Below, one piece after another: positions 1 through 5,229 of a stretch of 5,229 bases of DNA (positions are counted from its first letter, which is position 1; the number at the start of each line of letters is the position of its first letter). The stretch is from NCBI GenBank assembly GCA_016195115.1, contig JACQAI010000366.1, forward strand, positions 1 through 5,229. Reading direction: 5' to 3'. The notes under the pieces are model-generated. The model saw only the letters and a list, made by a program, of their open reading frames with translations, was not told where the DNA came from and did no database searches. The stretch is from Pseudomonadota bacterium (GTDB lineage Bacteria > Pseudomonadota > Alphaproteobacteria > Elsterales > Elsteraceae). Position numbers and translations under genes: made by a program.

Positions 1-970
1 CCTCGTTGAGGATGTCGGGGTTCGACATGTACTCGACGAAGCGAAAGGCGCCGTCGATCTCGCGGGCACCCTTCGGGATCACGAAATCGTAACCACCGAG
101 CGCCGAAGCTTTGATGTCGACGCCGTCCTTGACCGGCAAAAGCGCCAGGCGCCAGTCGAACTTCGCCTCGGTCTGCATGCGCGGCAGCTCCCACGGGCCG
201 CCCAGCACCATCGCGGTATTGCCCGCCATGAAGGTGTTCGCCACCTCGTATTGGCGCTGGTTGATGACGTCGCGCGAGACGATGCCTTTCTTGACCAGGT
301 CGACCCAGAGCTGCAGCGCCACGGTCGCTTCGGCGTGATCGAGCTTGTCGATCGCGCCGCCGGCCTGGTGCAGGAAGGGCAGCCACTGGAACGGCCCTTC
401 CTCGTTCTGCATGGCCGAAAAGCCGAGGCCGTAGATGCCCTTGGCCGGATCGCGCAGCTTTTCGGCCGCCGCCACCAGCGCCGACCAGGTCTGCGGCGGC
501 TTGTCGGGGTCGAGCCCTTTCTGGCGGAACAAGTCGGCGTTGTAGTAGAGCGCGATCGTATTGGCGTCGCGCGGCACCGCGAAGATCCTGCCCTTCCACA
601 GCCCCGACGCCCACGGTCCCTTGAAATAGACGTCGGGCTTGATGAACGTCGACTTGGCCACGCGCTCGGTCAGGTCGGTCAGCGTGCCCTGCGCCGAAAA
701 GCTCGCGACCACGGGGTTGTCGATCGTCACAAGATCGGGCACCGCGCCGCTGGCGATCGCCTTGACGAGCTCGGTCGAGATCTGCGGTCCGGGCACAATG
801 CGGGCCTCGATGCGCACCTCGGCCTGCGCGGCATTGAACGACTTGATCGCGCCGTGGATCATGTCGGTTTCGAGCGTGAACACGTGCCACAGCACGACTG
901 TCCGCGGTTCGGCGGCGGCGGTCGTCGCGAGGCTGAGCACCGCCACCAGGGCAAGCAGCACGGTTCGCAT
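1..970 (-). CDS. ABC transporter substrate-binding protein, family 1 (partial, C-terminus missing)
   Basis: This is a periplasmic receptor that would hand a ligand, probably a sugar or sugar-like compound, to an ABC importer. The visible 323 residues start with a Sec signal peptide (MRT, a hydrophobic run, then TTAAA before EPRTV, cleavage near residue 20). The mature part begins with VVLWHVF, a typical first strand of family 1 receptors. Other family hallmarks are AIASGAVPDLVTID (71-84), LWKGRIFAVPRDANTIALYYN (124-144, hinge and second lobe), TWSALVAAAEKL (161-172), FMAGNTAMVLGGPWELP (247-263) and FRFVEYMSNP (309-318). Family members usually run to about 400-440 residues, so roughly 80-110 residues lie beyond the left edge. 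The ATG is preceded by a good ribosome site (AAGGAA, with AGGA nine bases upstream). No permease or ATPase gene is in view; they may lie to the left. The ligand cannot be assigned from this sequence. Confidence 0.93.
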   Translation of the reverse strand, partial: MRTVLLALVAVLSLATTAAAEPRTVVLWHVFTLETDMIHGAIKSFNAAQAEVRIEARIVPGPQISTELVKAIASGAVPDLVTIDNPVVASFSAQGTLTDLTERVAKSTFIKPDVYFKGPWASGLWKGRIFAVPRDANTIALYYNADLFRQKGLDPDKPPQTWSALVAAAEKLRDPAKGIYGLGFSAMQNEEGPFQWLPFLHQAGGAIDKLDHAEATVALQLWVDLVKKGIVSRDVINQRQYEVANTFMAGNTAMVLGGPWELPRMQTEAKFDWRLALLPVKDGVDIKASALGGYDFVIPKGAREIDGAFRFVEYMSNPDILNE

Positions 971-1129
971 CGGAATGTTTCCTTCCCGGATCGGGCATCG
1001 GCGAGCCCGTTCGTCCAAGCATGCCACCTGGCCCGCGGCGGGGGCAATTTTCTCAGCTGGGGACGCTGTGGGCTGGGCTTCGGCCGGCGCCATCCGATCG
1101 ATGGCCTGTGCGGATCAAATCGGCAGTGC

Positions 1130-1152
1130 TATGTTGTACACATCCATGTACT
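1130..1152 (+). promoter_or_regulatory. Candidate promoter and operator of the toxin-antitoxin operon
   Basis: The segment holds TGTACA at 1135-1140 and TGTACT at 1147-1152, which are near-identical palindromic hexamers 12 bp apart, about one helical turn. TATGTT at 1130-1135 could serve as a -10 box, giving a short leader before the ATG at 1164; no convincing -35 box is seen. Ribbon-helix-helix antitoxins are known to repress their own operons by binding paired short half-sites that overlap the promoter, and this arrangement fits. The repeats are seen directly; the regulatory role is inferred. Confidence 0.45.
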
Positions 1153-1163
1153 CACGGGATTCC

Positions 1164-1430
1164 ATGAGCTCCGCGACCTTCACCGTGCGGGTTGACCTGG
1201 CGACGAAGAAACGCCTTGAGAAGCTGGCCAAAAGCACCGGCCGGTCGCGGTCGTTTCTCGCCGCCGAGGCGATCAACGAGTACCTCGACGTCAACGAGTG
1301 GCAGGTCGCCGGCATCAAGCGGGCGATTGCGTCGCTCGATGACGGCGCGGGCGTGGCCCATGAGCGTGTCAGGGAGTGGGTCGAGTCCTGGGGTAGCACG
1401 AACCAACGGCCGCCGCCCAAGCGCGCGTGA
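1164..1430 (+). CDS. CopG/ParD-like ribbon-helix-helix antitoxin
   Basis: This 88-residue protein is the probable antitoxin of a type II module: it should bind and neutralise the toxin encoded just downstream and repress the operon. The N-terminus has the ribbon-helix-helix layout: a strand TFTVRVD (5-11), helix ATKKRLEKLAKSTG (13-26), the turn GRSRS, and a second helix FLAAEAINEYLD (31-42). The C-terminal half (WQVAGIKRAIASLDDG, then HERVREWVESW) is the usual toxin-binding tail of this family. The ATG at 1164 is chosen because it places the strand near the N-terminus as in homologues. In-frame ATGs at 1131 and 1146 would add residues and would fall inside the candidate operator. Its last codons overlap the toxin start by four bases (GTGA). 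The ribosome site is weak (GGGA three to four bases short of ideal). Confidence 0.88.
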   Translation: MSSATFTVRVDLATKKRLEKLAKSTGRSRSFLAAEAINEYLDVNEWQVAGIKRAIASLDDGAGVAHERVREWVESWGSTNQRPPPKRA

Positions 1431-1714
1431 CGCCGATCTGGTCACCCGAGGCGATCGACGACCTCAGCGAGCTGCGCGCCTATATCGCTGAGGACGACCC
1501 CGCCGCGGCACAGAAGGTTGCACGCCACATCCTCCACAGTGTCGAGACGCTGCTTACCGTGAATCCGGCGATGGGTCGGCCGGGTCGCGTGCCCGGAACG
1601 CGCGAACTGGTGATCCCGGGGACGCCGTTCATCGTGCCGTATCGCGAACGCGGGGGCGCTATCCAGGTGTTGCGCGTTTTCCATGGCGCGCGCAAATGGC
1701 CCGATCGCTTCTGA
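1427..1714 (+). CDS. RelE/ParE-family type II toxin
   Basis: This 95-residue protein is the probable toxin of the pair. RelE-fold members cleave mRNA at the ribosome, whereas ParE-fold members poison DNA gyrase; the sequence does not settle which applies. Recognisable family features are the opening WSPEAIDDLSELRAYIAEDDP (5-25), a helix rich in Ala/Val, NPAMGRPGRVPGTRELVIPG (46-65), the core strand TPFIVPYRE and the closing strand QVLRVFHGARKWP (80-92). Residues Arg/His near the C-terminus are those commonly kept in this family. It starts with GTG overlapping the antitoxin stop (GTGA) and has no purine-rich ribosome site upstream, so translation is probably coupled to the antitoxin, which would keep toxin output below antitoxin output. 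It ends 26 bases from the convergent RlpA-like gene. Confidence 0.9.
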   Translation: MTPIWSPEAIDDLSELRAYIAEDDPAAAQKVARHILHSVETLLTVNPAMGRPGRVPGTRELVIPGTPFIVPYRERGGAIQVLRVFHGARKWPDRF

Positions 1715-1725
1715 GCCCCGGCTCA
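1712..1725. terminator. Small inverted repeat between convergent genes, possible weak terminator
   Basis: TGAGCCCCGGCTCA is a perfect inverted repeat (TGAGCC/GGCTCA) that includes the toxin stop codon and sits in the 26-base gap between two convergent genes. A hairpin of five base pairs with a four-base loop could form on either strand. No T-tract follows on either side, so intrinsic termination would be weak. The symmetry is seen; the function is a guess. Confidence 0.2.
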
Positions 1726-1740
1726 CGTGATCGGCGCGCC

Positions 1741-2223
1741 TCACTGATCCGACGCGAAGACCTCGAGCTTGACCTGGGCGATGCCGGCGCCGCGCAGCTT
1801 GAGGATGCTGGCCGCCTGGGCCGACAGGTCGACGATGCGGCCGCGCGTGCGCGGACCGCGGTCGTTGATCCGCACCTTGACCGAGCCGCCGTACGCGATG
1901 CTGGTGACGCGCGCGATCGTGCCGAACGGCAGCGACGGATGCGCCGCGGTCAGCGCCTTCGGGTCGAAGCGCTCGCCGCTGGCGGTGCGTTGGCCCTGAT
2001 GCCGGGTGCCGTACCACGCCGCGGTGCCGGCCTGGCTGAAGGTCGGCTGCTCGACCATCGACGGCGGCGGCCGCGTGGCGACCGGGGCGGGTGCGGGTGC
2101 GGGTGTCGGCGCCGAAGCCGGAGCCGGCGCGGCAGCCGGAGCGGGCGCCTCGGCGCATGCCGCCAGTCCCAGGACCACCATCAAGGCGAACCCGAGCTGC
2201 CGGACGGCGGCGCTATCGATCAC
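1741..2223 (-). CDS. RlpA-like double-psi beta-barrel lipoprotein, without SPOR domain
   Basis: This 160-residue protein is a likely outer-membrane lipoprotein of the RlpA family; characterised members are septal lytic transglycosylases acting on peptidoglycan strands stripped of stem peptides. Residues 1-23 form a lipoprotein signal (Arg8, a hydrophobic core, lipobox LAAC with Cys23). The next residue is Ala rather than Asp, consistent with outer-membrane sorting. Residues 26-54 are a Pro/Ala linker. The barrel spans about 65-155: GTAAWYG, QRTASGERFD, LTAAHPSLPFGT, VKVRINDRGP, GRIVDLS. His95 and Asp121 match the conserved His and Asp that are important in studied RlpA enzymes. It stops straight after the barrel, lacking the C-terminal SPOR domain of E. 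coli and Pseudomonas RlpA. The GTG start overlaps the regulator stop (GTGA) and places the lipoprotein signal exactly at the N-terminus; starting further upstream would bury it. Confidence 0.88.
   Translation of the reverse strand: MIDSAAVRQLGFALMVVLGLAACAEAPAPAAAPAPASAPTPAPAPAPVATRPPPSMVEQPTFSQAGTAAWYGTRHQGQRTASGERFDPKALTAAHPSLPFGTIARVTSIAYGGSVKVRINDRGPRTRGRIVDLSAQAASILKLRGAGIAQVKLEVFASDQ
2087..2104. repeat. Three tandem GCGGGT hexamers in the Pro/Ala linker
   Basis: Three perfect head-to-tail copies of GCGGGT lie within the part of the RlpA-like gene that encodes its Pro/Ala linker, each copy adding a Pro-Ala pair on the minus strand. The unit is a multiple of three, so slippage would change linker length without breaking the frame. 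Confidence 0.6.
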
Positions 2224-2714
2224 GCCGACGGCGTCAGGCGGCGTGTCCAGGAGTCCTCGAGGCGCTGCAAGGTCGCATAGGCCGACTCGAGCTCGAGGCT
2301 GACCTCGGTGGTCATCAGGGCCTCGCTCTGACGCGTCACCATCGCGTCGACGATCTGCCATAGCTGCTTGCCCTTCCGCGAGAGCCGCACCCGGAAGGCG
2401 CGCCGGTCGGTGGTCGAGCGCTCCTGGATGACATAGCCGGCCTCGACCATCTTATGGACATTGTAGGTCGCGTTCGTGCCGAGATAGTAGCCGCGCTTGA
2501 CCAGCTCGCCGACCGACGGCTGGTCTTCGGCGATGTTGAACAGCATCAGGGCCTGGACGCTGTTGATGTCCTCGATGCCGTGCTGGTGCAGCTCGGCCTC
2601 GATCAGCTCGAGGAACTGCCGGTGCAAGCGCTCGGCAAGCGCCATGGCCTCGAGATAGGCGCCCTTGCGGCTGCCTGCCGGCTTGCCGACTGCATTCGCT
2701 TTCATCGATCCCAC
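2220..2714 (-). CDS. MarR-family winged-helix transcriptional regulator, LdtR-like
   Basis: This 164-residue protein is a probable dimeric DNA-binding repressor or activator. Starting at GTG 2714, helices at about 20-46 (ending ELHQHGI) would form the dimer interface. The segment DINSVQALMLFNIAEDQPSVGELVKRG (49-75) covers the first DNA-binding helices, GYYLGTNATYNVHKMVEAG (75-93) is the recognition helix region, and the wing is YVIQERSTTDRRAFRVRLSRKG (94-115) with the DRR signature of MarR proteins. The RGYYLGTNATYN stretch resembles, from memory, alphaproteobacterial LdtR regulators, which control an L,D-transpeptidase and osmotic tolerance; this needs an alignment. The GTG is preferred because GGAG lies six bases upstream. 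ATG 2705 (161 residues) is a close alternative and ATG 2726 has no ribosome site. Its stop overlaps the RlpA-like start, and the Bug gene ends 68 bases upstream. Confidence 0.87.
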   Translation of the reverse strand: MGSMKANAVGKPAGSRKGAYLEAMALAERLHRQFLELIEAELHQHGIEDINSVQALMLFNIAEDQPSVGELVKRGYYLGTNATYNVHKMVEAGYVIQERSTTDRRAFRVRLSRKGKQLWQIVDAMVTRQSEALMTTEVSLELESAYATLQRLEDSWTRRLTPSA

Positions 2715-2720
2715 GCGCTT

Positions 2721-2724
2721 CTCC
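2721..2724 (-). promoter_or_regulatory. Ribosome binding site supporting the GTG start of the MarR-like gene
   Basis: On the minus strand GGAG is followed by six bases and then GTG at 2714. The competing ATG at 2705 has only GGGA three bases away, and the ATG at 2726 is preceded by a pyrimidine-rich stretch. The site favours 2714 but does not exclude 2705. Confidence 0.4.
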
Positions 2725-2782
2725 ATTTGAGGAAAAAACGCACTAAAGGCCGATCGGTTCCAGCGCCGCCGGGCGGGCGGGC

Positions 2783-3754
2783 TCAGTCGAGCCGGATATT
2801 GGCGGCCTTGACGATGCCGAGCCATTTGTCGAGCTCGGCGGCGAGGAAGCCCGCGGTCGCCTCGGGCGCCGTGAAGCGCGGTTCGGCGCCCACCTTGGCG
2901 AAGCCCTCGATCACCGCAGGCGTGGCGAGCGCGCTGCGCATCGCCTGATTGAGGCGGTCGAGAAGCGGCTTGGGCAGGCCGGCCGGTCCCAGCAATACGA
3001 GCCAGATGTCGACGTCGAAGCCCGCCACCCCGGCCTCCGCGACCGTCGGCAGGGTGGGGAGCACCGCCGCGCGCTTGGCGCCGGTGGTCGCGAGCCCGCG
3101 CAGCTTGTTATCGGTGATGAACGGCAGCACCGCCGTGACCGAGCCGAAGCACAGGTCGATCTGTCCGGCGAGCAGGTCGGTGACCGCCGGACCCATGCCC
3201 TTGTAGGCGACGTGGATGAGCTCGGCGCCGGTGCTGAGGCGGAACAGCTCGCCCGCCATGTGCGGCGCCGTGGCGATGCCGGCCGAGCCGTAGTTGAGCC
3301 CGCCCGGCTTGCTCTTGGCGTGCTGGATCAGCGCGGGGATGTCGCGTGCCGGCGAGCTCGGGTTCACGGTCGCGACCAAGGGCGACGAGCTGATCAGCGA
3401 GATCGCCTGCAGGTCCTTGAGGACGTCGAACGCCATCGACTTCTGCAGGCTCGGGATTACGGCGATCGCCGAATCCATCAGGAGCAGCGTGTAGCCGTCG
3501 GGCGGCGAATGCGCCACCAGCTCGCTGCCGATCATGCCGCCGGCGCCCGGTCGGTTGTCGACCACCATCTGCTGGCCGAGGCCATCGCCCAACGCCTTGG
3601 CGAGCAGGCGCCCGGTGTAGTCCGTGATGCCGCCCGGCGCGTAGGGCACGACCAGGCGCAGCGGCCGGTTCGGGTAGGATTGCGCGCCCGCCGGCAGGCC
3701 GGCGACCGCGATCACGGCGGCAGCCAGCAGGCCGCCCAGCAGTTTCGTCCGCAT
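2783..3754 (-). CDS. Bug/TctC-family tripartite tricarboxylate transporter substrate-binding protein
   Basis: This complete 323-residue periplasmic receptor has the usual family length. Bug proteins bind organic acids, amino acids or related small carboxylates, and some deliver them to a TctAB-type permease; many are orphans. A signal peptide is clear (MRTK, hydrophobic core, cleavage near AGAQ, residue 24-25). Family landmarks are YPNRPLRLVVPYAPGGITD (27-45), VVDNRPGAGGMIGSELVAHSPPDGYTLL (64-91), LNYGSAGIATAPHMAGELF (153-171), HVAYKGMGPAVTDLLAGQID (181-200), PTLPTVAEAGVAGFDVDIW (233-251) and GPAGLPKPLLDRLN (256-269). The ATG at 3754 follows a GGTGGGG stretch and puts the signal peptide at the N-terminus; upstream extensions lack family similarity. 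No TctA or TctB membrane gene is in view. It is divergent from the molybdenum hydroxylase gene and may supply its substrate, which is inference. The ligand is unknown. Confidence 0.95.
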   Translation of the reverse strand: MRTKLLGGLLAAAVIAVAGLPAGAQSYPNRPLRLVVPYAPGGITDYTGRLLAKALGDGLGQQMVVDNRPGAGGMIGSELVAHSPPDGYTLLLMDSAIAVIPSLQKSMAFDVLKDLQAISLISSSPLVATVNPSSPARDIPALIQHAKSKPGGLNYGSAGIATAPHMAGELFRLSTGAELIHVAYKGMGPAVTDLLAGQIDLCFGSVTAVLPFITDNKLRGLATTGAKRAAVLPTLPTVAEAGVAGFDVDIWLVLLGPAGLPKPLLDRLNQAMRSALATPAVIEGFAKVGAEPRFTAPEATAGFLAAELDKWLGIVKAANIRLD

Positions 3755-3881
3755 CCCCACCACCCCCGCGTCCCCGTTGTCGTTGCAGGGTGGTCGATCG
3801 TCCGGCCCGCAGGCAAGCCGACACGGCGCCGCGGCCGCGACAGATGGCAAGACCCGGCTTTCGGCCTAACATCCGCCCGCC
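3755..3881. promoter_or_regulatory. Divergent intergenic region between Bug receptor and molybdenum hydroxylase genes
   Basis: These 127 bases separate two divergent starts and must hold the promoters for both if neither is read through from further away. The stretch is very GC-rich and I see no convincing -10/-35 pair or strong operator palindrome. A TAA at 3867-3869, in frame with the plus-strand gene, shows that gene cannot begin further upstream. Confidence 0.35.
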
Positions 3882-5229
3882 ATGTCGGCCCGCGACACTA
3901 CGAGCCTCGACGACGATCACCAGCCGCGCGCGGCCGCCGGCTATGTCGGCCAGCCGATCCGGCGCGTCGAGGATCGTCGCCTGCTGACCGGCCGCGGCCG
4001 CTTCGTCGCCGACCTGGCGCTCGACGGCGCCGTCCACCTGGTGGTGGTGCGCGCCAGCCACCCCGCGGCGACCATCGCGGCCATCGATATCGAAGCGGCG
4101 CGCGCGCTGCCGGGCGTGCTGGGCGTGTGGACCGGCGCCGACATCGTTGCCGCGGGCTTGGGTGGCATCCCATGGGAGCTGCCGCCGCCGGGCGCCGAAA
4201 GCGCTGCCCTCGGTGATCCCGCGGTGGCGTCGCCGCAGTCGTTGCTCGCCAACGGCCGCGTGCGCTACCAGGGCGAGCCGATCGCCGTCGCGGTCGCCGA
4301 GACCCTGGGACAGGCGGAGGACGCCGCCGAGCGCGTCGAGATCGACTATGCGGCCGAGCCCGCGGTGACCGGCACGCGCGCCGCGCTGGCGTCGGGCGCG
4401 CCGCGGCTGTGGCCGCACTGCGTCGGCAATGTCTGCTTTCGCCACGCGGTCGGCGACACCGCGCGCACCGCGGCGGCGTTCGCGCGCGCCGCCCACGTCG
4501 TCGAGCTCGCGACCGACATCCCGCGCCTGATCCAGCACCCGATGGAGACGCGCGGCTACGTCGGCGCCTACGACGCGGCGACCGACCGTTTCACCTTGCA
4601 CGCCGCCGCCGGCAAGCCGCAGACCGTCGGGCGCGCGCTGGCGCGCGACATTTTCGGGCGCACGCCCGACGCCGTGCGCGTGATCGCGCGCGACGTCGGC
4701 GGCGGCTTCGGGGCCAAGAATCCGCTCTACGCCGAGGCCGCGCTGGTGCTGTGGAGCGCGCGCAAGCTCGGCCGCCCGGTGCGTTGGATCGCCAGCCGCA
4801 GCGACGCCGCGATGAGCGACGTCCAGGCGCGCGACCAGTGCGCCGACGCGGCGCTGGCGCTCGATCAAGACGGCCGCATCCTCGGCCTGCGCGTCGCCAT
4901 GCTGGCCAACCTCGGCGCCTATCTCGGCCCGCGCGGCGTCACGCCGGCCCTGATGCCGATGCGCATGATCACCGGCGTCTACGACATCCCCGCGCTCGAC
5001 CTCAGCGTGTGCGCGGTCCACACCAACACAGTGCCGACCTGCCCTTATCGTGGCGCCGGCGCGCCCGAGGCCGTGTTCGTGGTCGAGCGCCTGCTCGACT
5101 TGGCGGCGCAGCGGTTGGGGTTGGCGCCGGGGGAGCTGCGCCGGCGCAACCTGGTTCCGGCGGCTGCGATGCCGTATCGCACCGTGCTTGGCGCGACCTA
5201 CGACAGCGGCGATTTCCTCGCGAACATGA
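3882..5229 (+). CDS. Xanthine dehydrogenase family molybdopterin-binding subunit (partial, C-terminus missing)
   Basis: This is the large catalytic subunit of a molybdenum hydroxylase, the family that hydroxylates carbonyl or heterocyclic carbons or oxidises aldehydes and CO, normally with separate [2Fe-2S] and FAD subunits. The visible 449 residues are about 55-60% of a usual 750-800. The N-terminal a/b hammerhead domain spans about 20-165 (YVGQPIRRVEDRRLLTGRGR at 21-40, LPGVLGVWTGAD, RVRYQGEPIAVAVAET at 126-141). The cofactor-binding domain shows HPMETRGYVGAYD (219-231), VIARDVGGGFGAKN (267-280), ARKLGRPVRW (293-302), PYRGAGAPEAVFVVERLLD (388-406) and YDSGDF (440-445). The loop reads PYRGAGA where relatives usually have RGAGR, and the common TQ-PH stretch is replaced by AAAGKP (241-246). 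It lacks the AYRCSFR motif of true CO dehydrogenase CoxL. ATG 3882 is the first start after an in-frame TAA; no clear ribosome site is seen. The substrate is unknown. Confidence 0.93.
   Translation, partial: MSARDTTSLDDDHQPRAAAGYVGQPIRRVEDRRLLTGRGRFVADLALDGAVHLVVVRASHPAATIAAIDIEAARALPGVLGVWTGADIVAAGLGGIPWELPPPGAESAALGDPAVASPQSLLANGRVRYQGEPIAVAVAETLGQAEDAAERVEIDYAAEPAVTGTRAALASGAPRLWPHCVGNVCFRHAVGDTARTAAAFARAAHVVELATDIPRLIQHPMETRGYVGAYDAATDRFTLHAAAGKPQTVGRALARDIFGRTPDAVRVIARDVGGGFGAKNPLYAEAALVLWSARKLGRPVRWIASRSDAAMSDVQARDQCADAALALDQDGRILGLRVAMLANLGAYLGPRGVTPALMPMRMITGVYDIPALDLSVCAVHTNTVPTCPYRGAGAPEAVFVVERLLDLAAQRLGLAPGELRRRNLVPAAAMPYRTVLGATYDSGDFLANM

Noticed and set aside
251..1195. A 314-codon open frame on the plus strand
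   Set aside because: It lies opposite the ABC receptor gene, is rich in Arg/Gly/His with no recognisable domain, and the minus-strand frame gives a clear family match.
1442..2158. A 238-codon open frame on the minus strand across the toxin and the RlpA-like gene
   Set aside because: It reads both genes in the wrong frame or strand, and its composition is typical of GC-driven shadows.
2731..2757. Possible intrinsic terminator for the Bug gene (CCGATCGG palindrome then T6 on the minus strand)
   Set aside because: The palindrome has no loop and only a four-base-pair arm, and about ten bases separate it from the T tract, so it does not make a proper terminator hairpin.
3212..4216. A 334-codon open frame on the plus strand across the Bug gene and the divergent intergenic region
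   Set aside because: It overlaps the antisense of a clear Bug receptor and then reads the molybdenum hydroxylase gene out of frame; no family resemblance.
3108..5021. A 637-codon open frame on the minus strand opposite the molybdenum hydroxylase and part of the Bug gene
   Set aside because: It is an antisense shadow caused by high GC. Its translation is a low-complexity Arg/Ala/Gly/His mixture, and its last part is the Bug gene read in the wrong frame. Real, family-matching genes occupy both regions.
3882..5229. Assignment of the molybdenum subunit as CO dehydrogenase CoxL
   Set aside because: The diagnostic AYRCSFR loop is absent; the sequence reads PYRGAGA, so CO oxidation is not supported.
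1..5229. A mobile element, CRISPR array, phage segment or defence island that might explain the toxin-antitoxin pair
   Set aside because: No transposase, integrase, terminal inverted repeats, regularly spaced repeats, tRNA-linked attachment site or phage gene was seen, and GC content looks uniform across the toxin-antitoxin genes and their neighbours.

Overview
The window is very GC-rich with strong codon bias. Its protein families (Bug-type solute receptors, a probable LdtR-like MarR regulator, a ParD/ParE pair with GTP-I-V-PYR type toxin residues, a large molybdenum hydroxylase subunit) suggest a free-living, metabolically versatile alphaproteobacterium, perhaps Rhodospirillales or Hyphomicrobiales. 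That placement is inference; there is no rRNA or other marker gene here.

Layout from left to right. (1) 1-970, minus strand: the first 323 residues of a periplasmic ABC-transporter solute-binding protein (family 1, sugar-binding type), cut by the window edge. (2) 1164-1714, plus strand: a compact type II toxin-antitoxin operon. A ribbon-helix-helix antitoxin overlaps a RelE/ParE-fold toxin by four bases (GTGA), and two TGTAC half-sites twelve bases apart lie upstream as a candidate autoregulatory operator. (3) 1741-2714, minus strand: a MarR-type winged-helix regulator followed, again through a four-base GTGA overlap, by a small RlpA-like lipoprotein. (4) 2783-3754, minus strand: a complete Bug/TctC-family periplasmic receptor. 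(5) 3882-5229, plus strand: the N-terminal 449 residues of a xanthine dehydrogenase/CO dehydrogenase-type molybdopterin-binding subunit, divergent from the Bug gene and cut by the right edge.

How the genes may work together. The toxin and antitoxin form a self-contained module. The MarR-like regulator and RlpA-like lipoprotein are probably made from one mRNA and may be a cell-envelope control unit. The divergent Bug receptor and molybdenum hydroxylase subunit share a 127-base intergenic region and may serve uptake and oxidation of one organic compound, but the substrate cannot be read from the sequence. No RNA genes, CRISPR arrays, insertion sequences, integrase genes or attachment sites were seen. 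Most of the window is ordinary. The parts most worth a second look are the coupled regulator-RlpA pair and the non-canonical active-site loops of the molybdenum enzyme.
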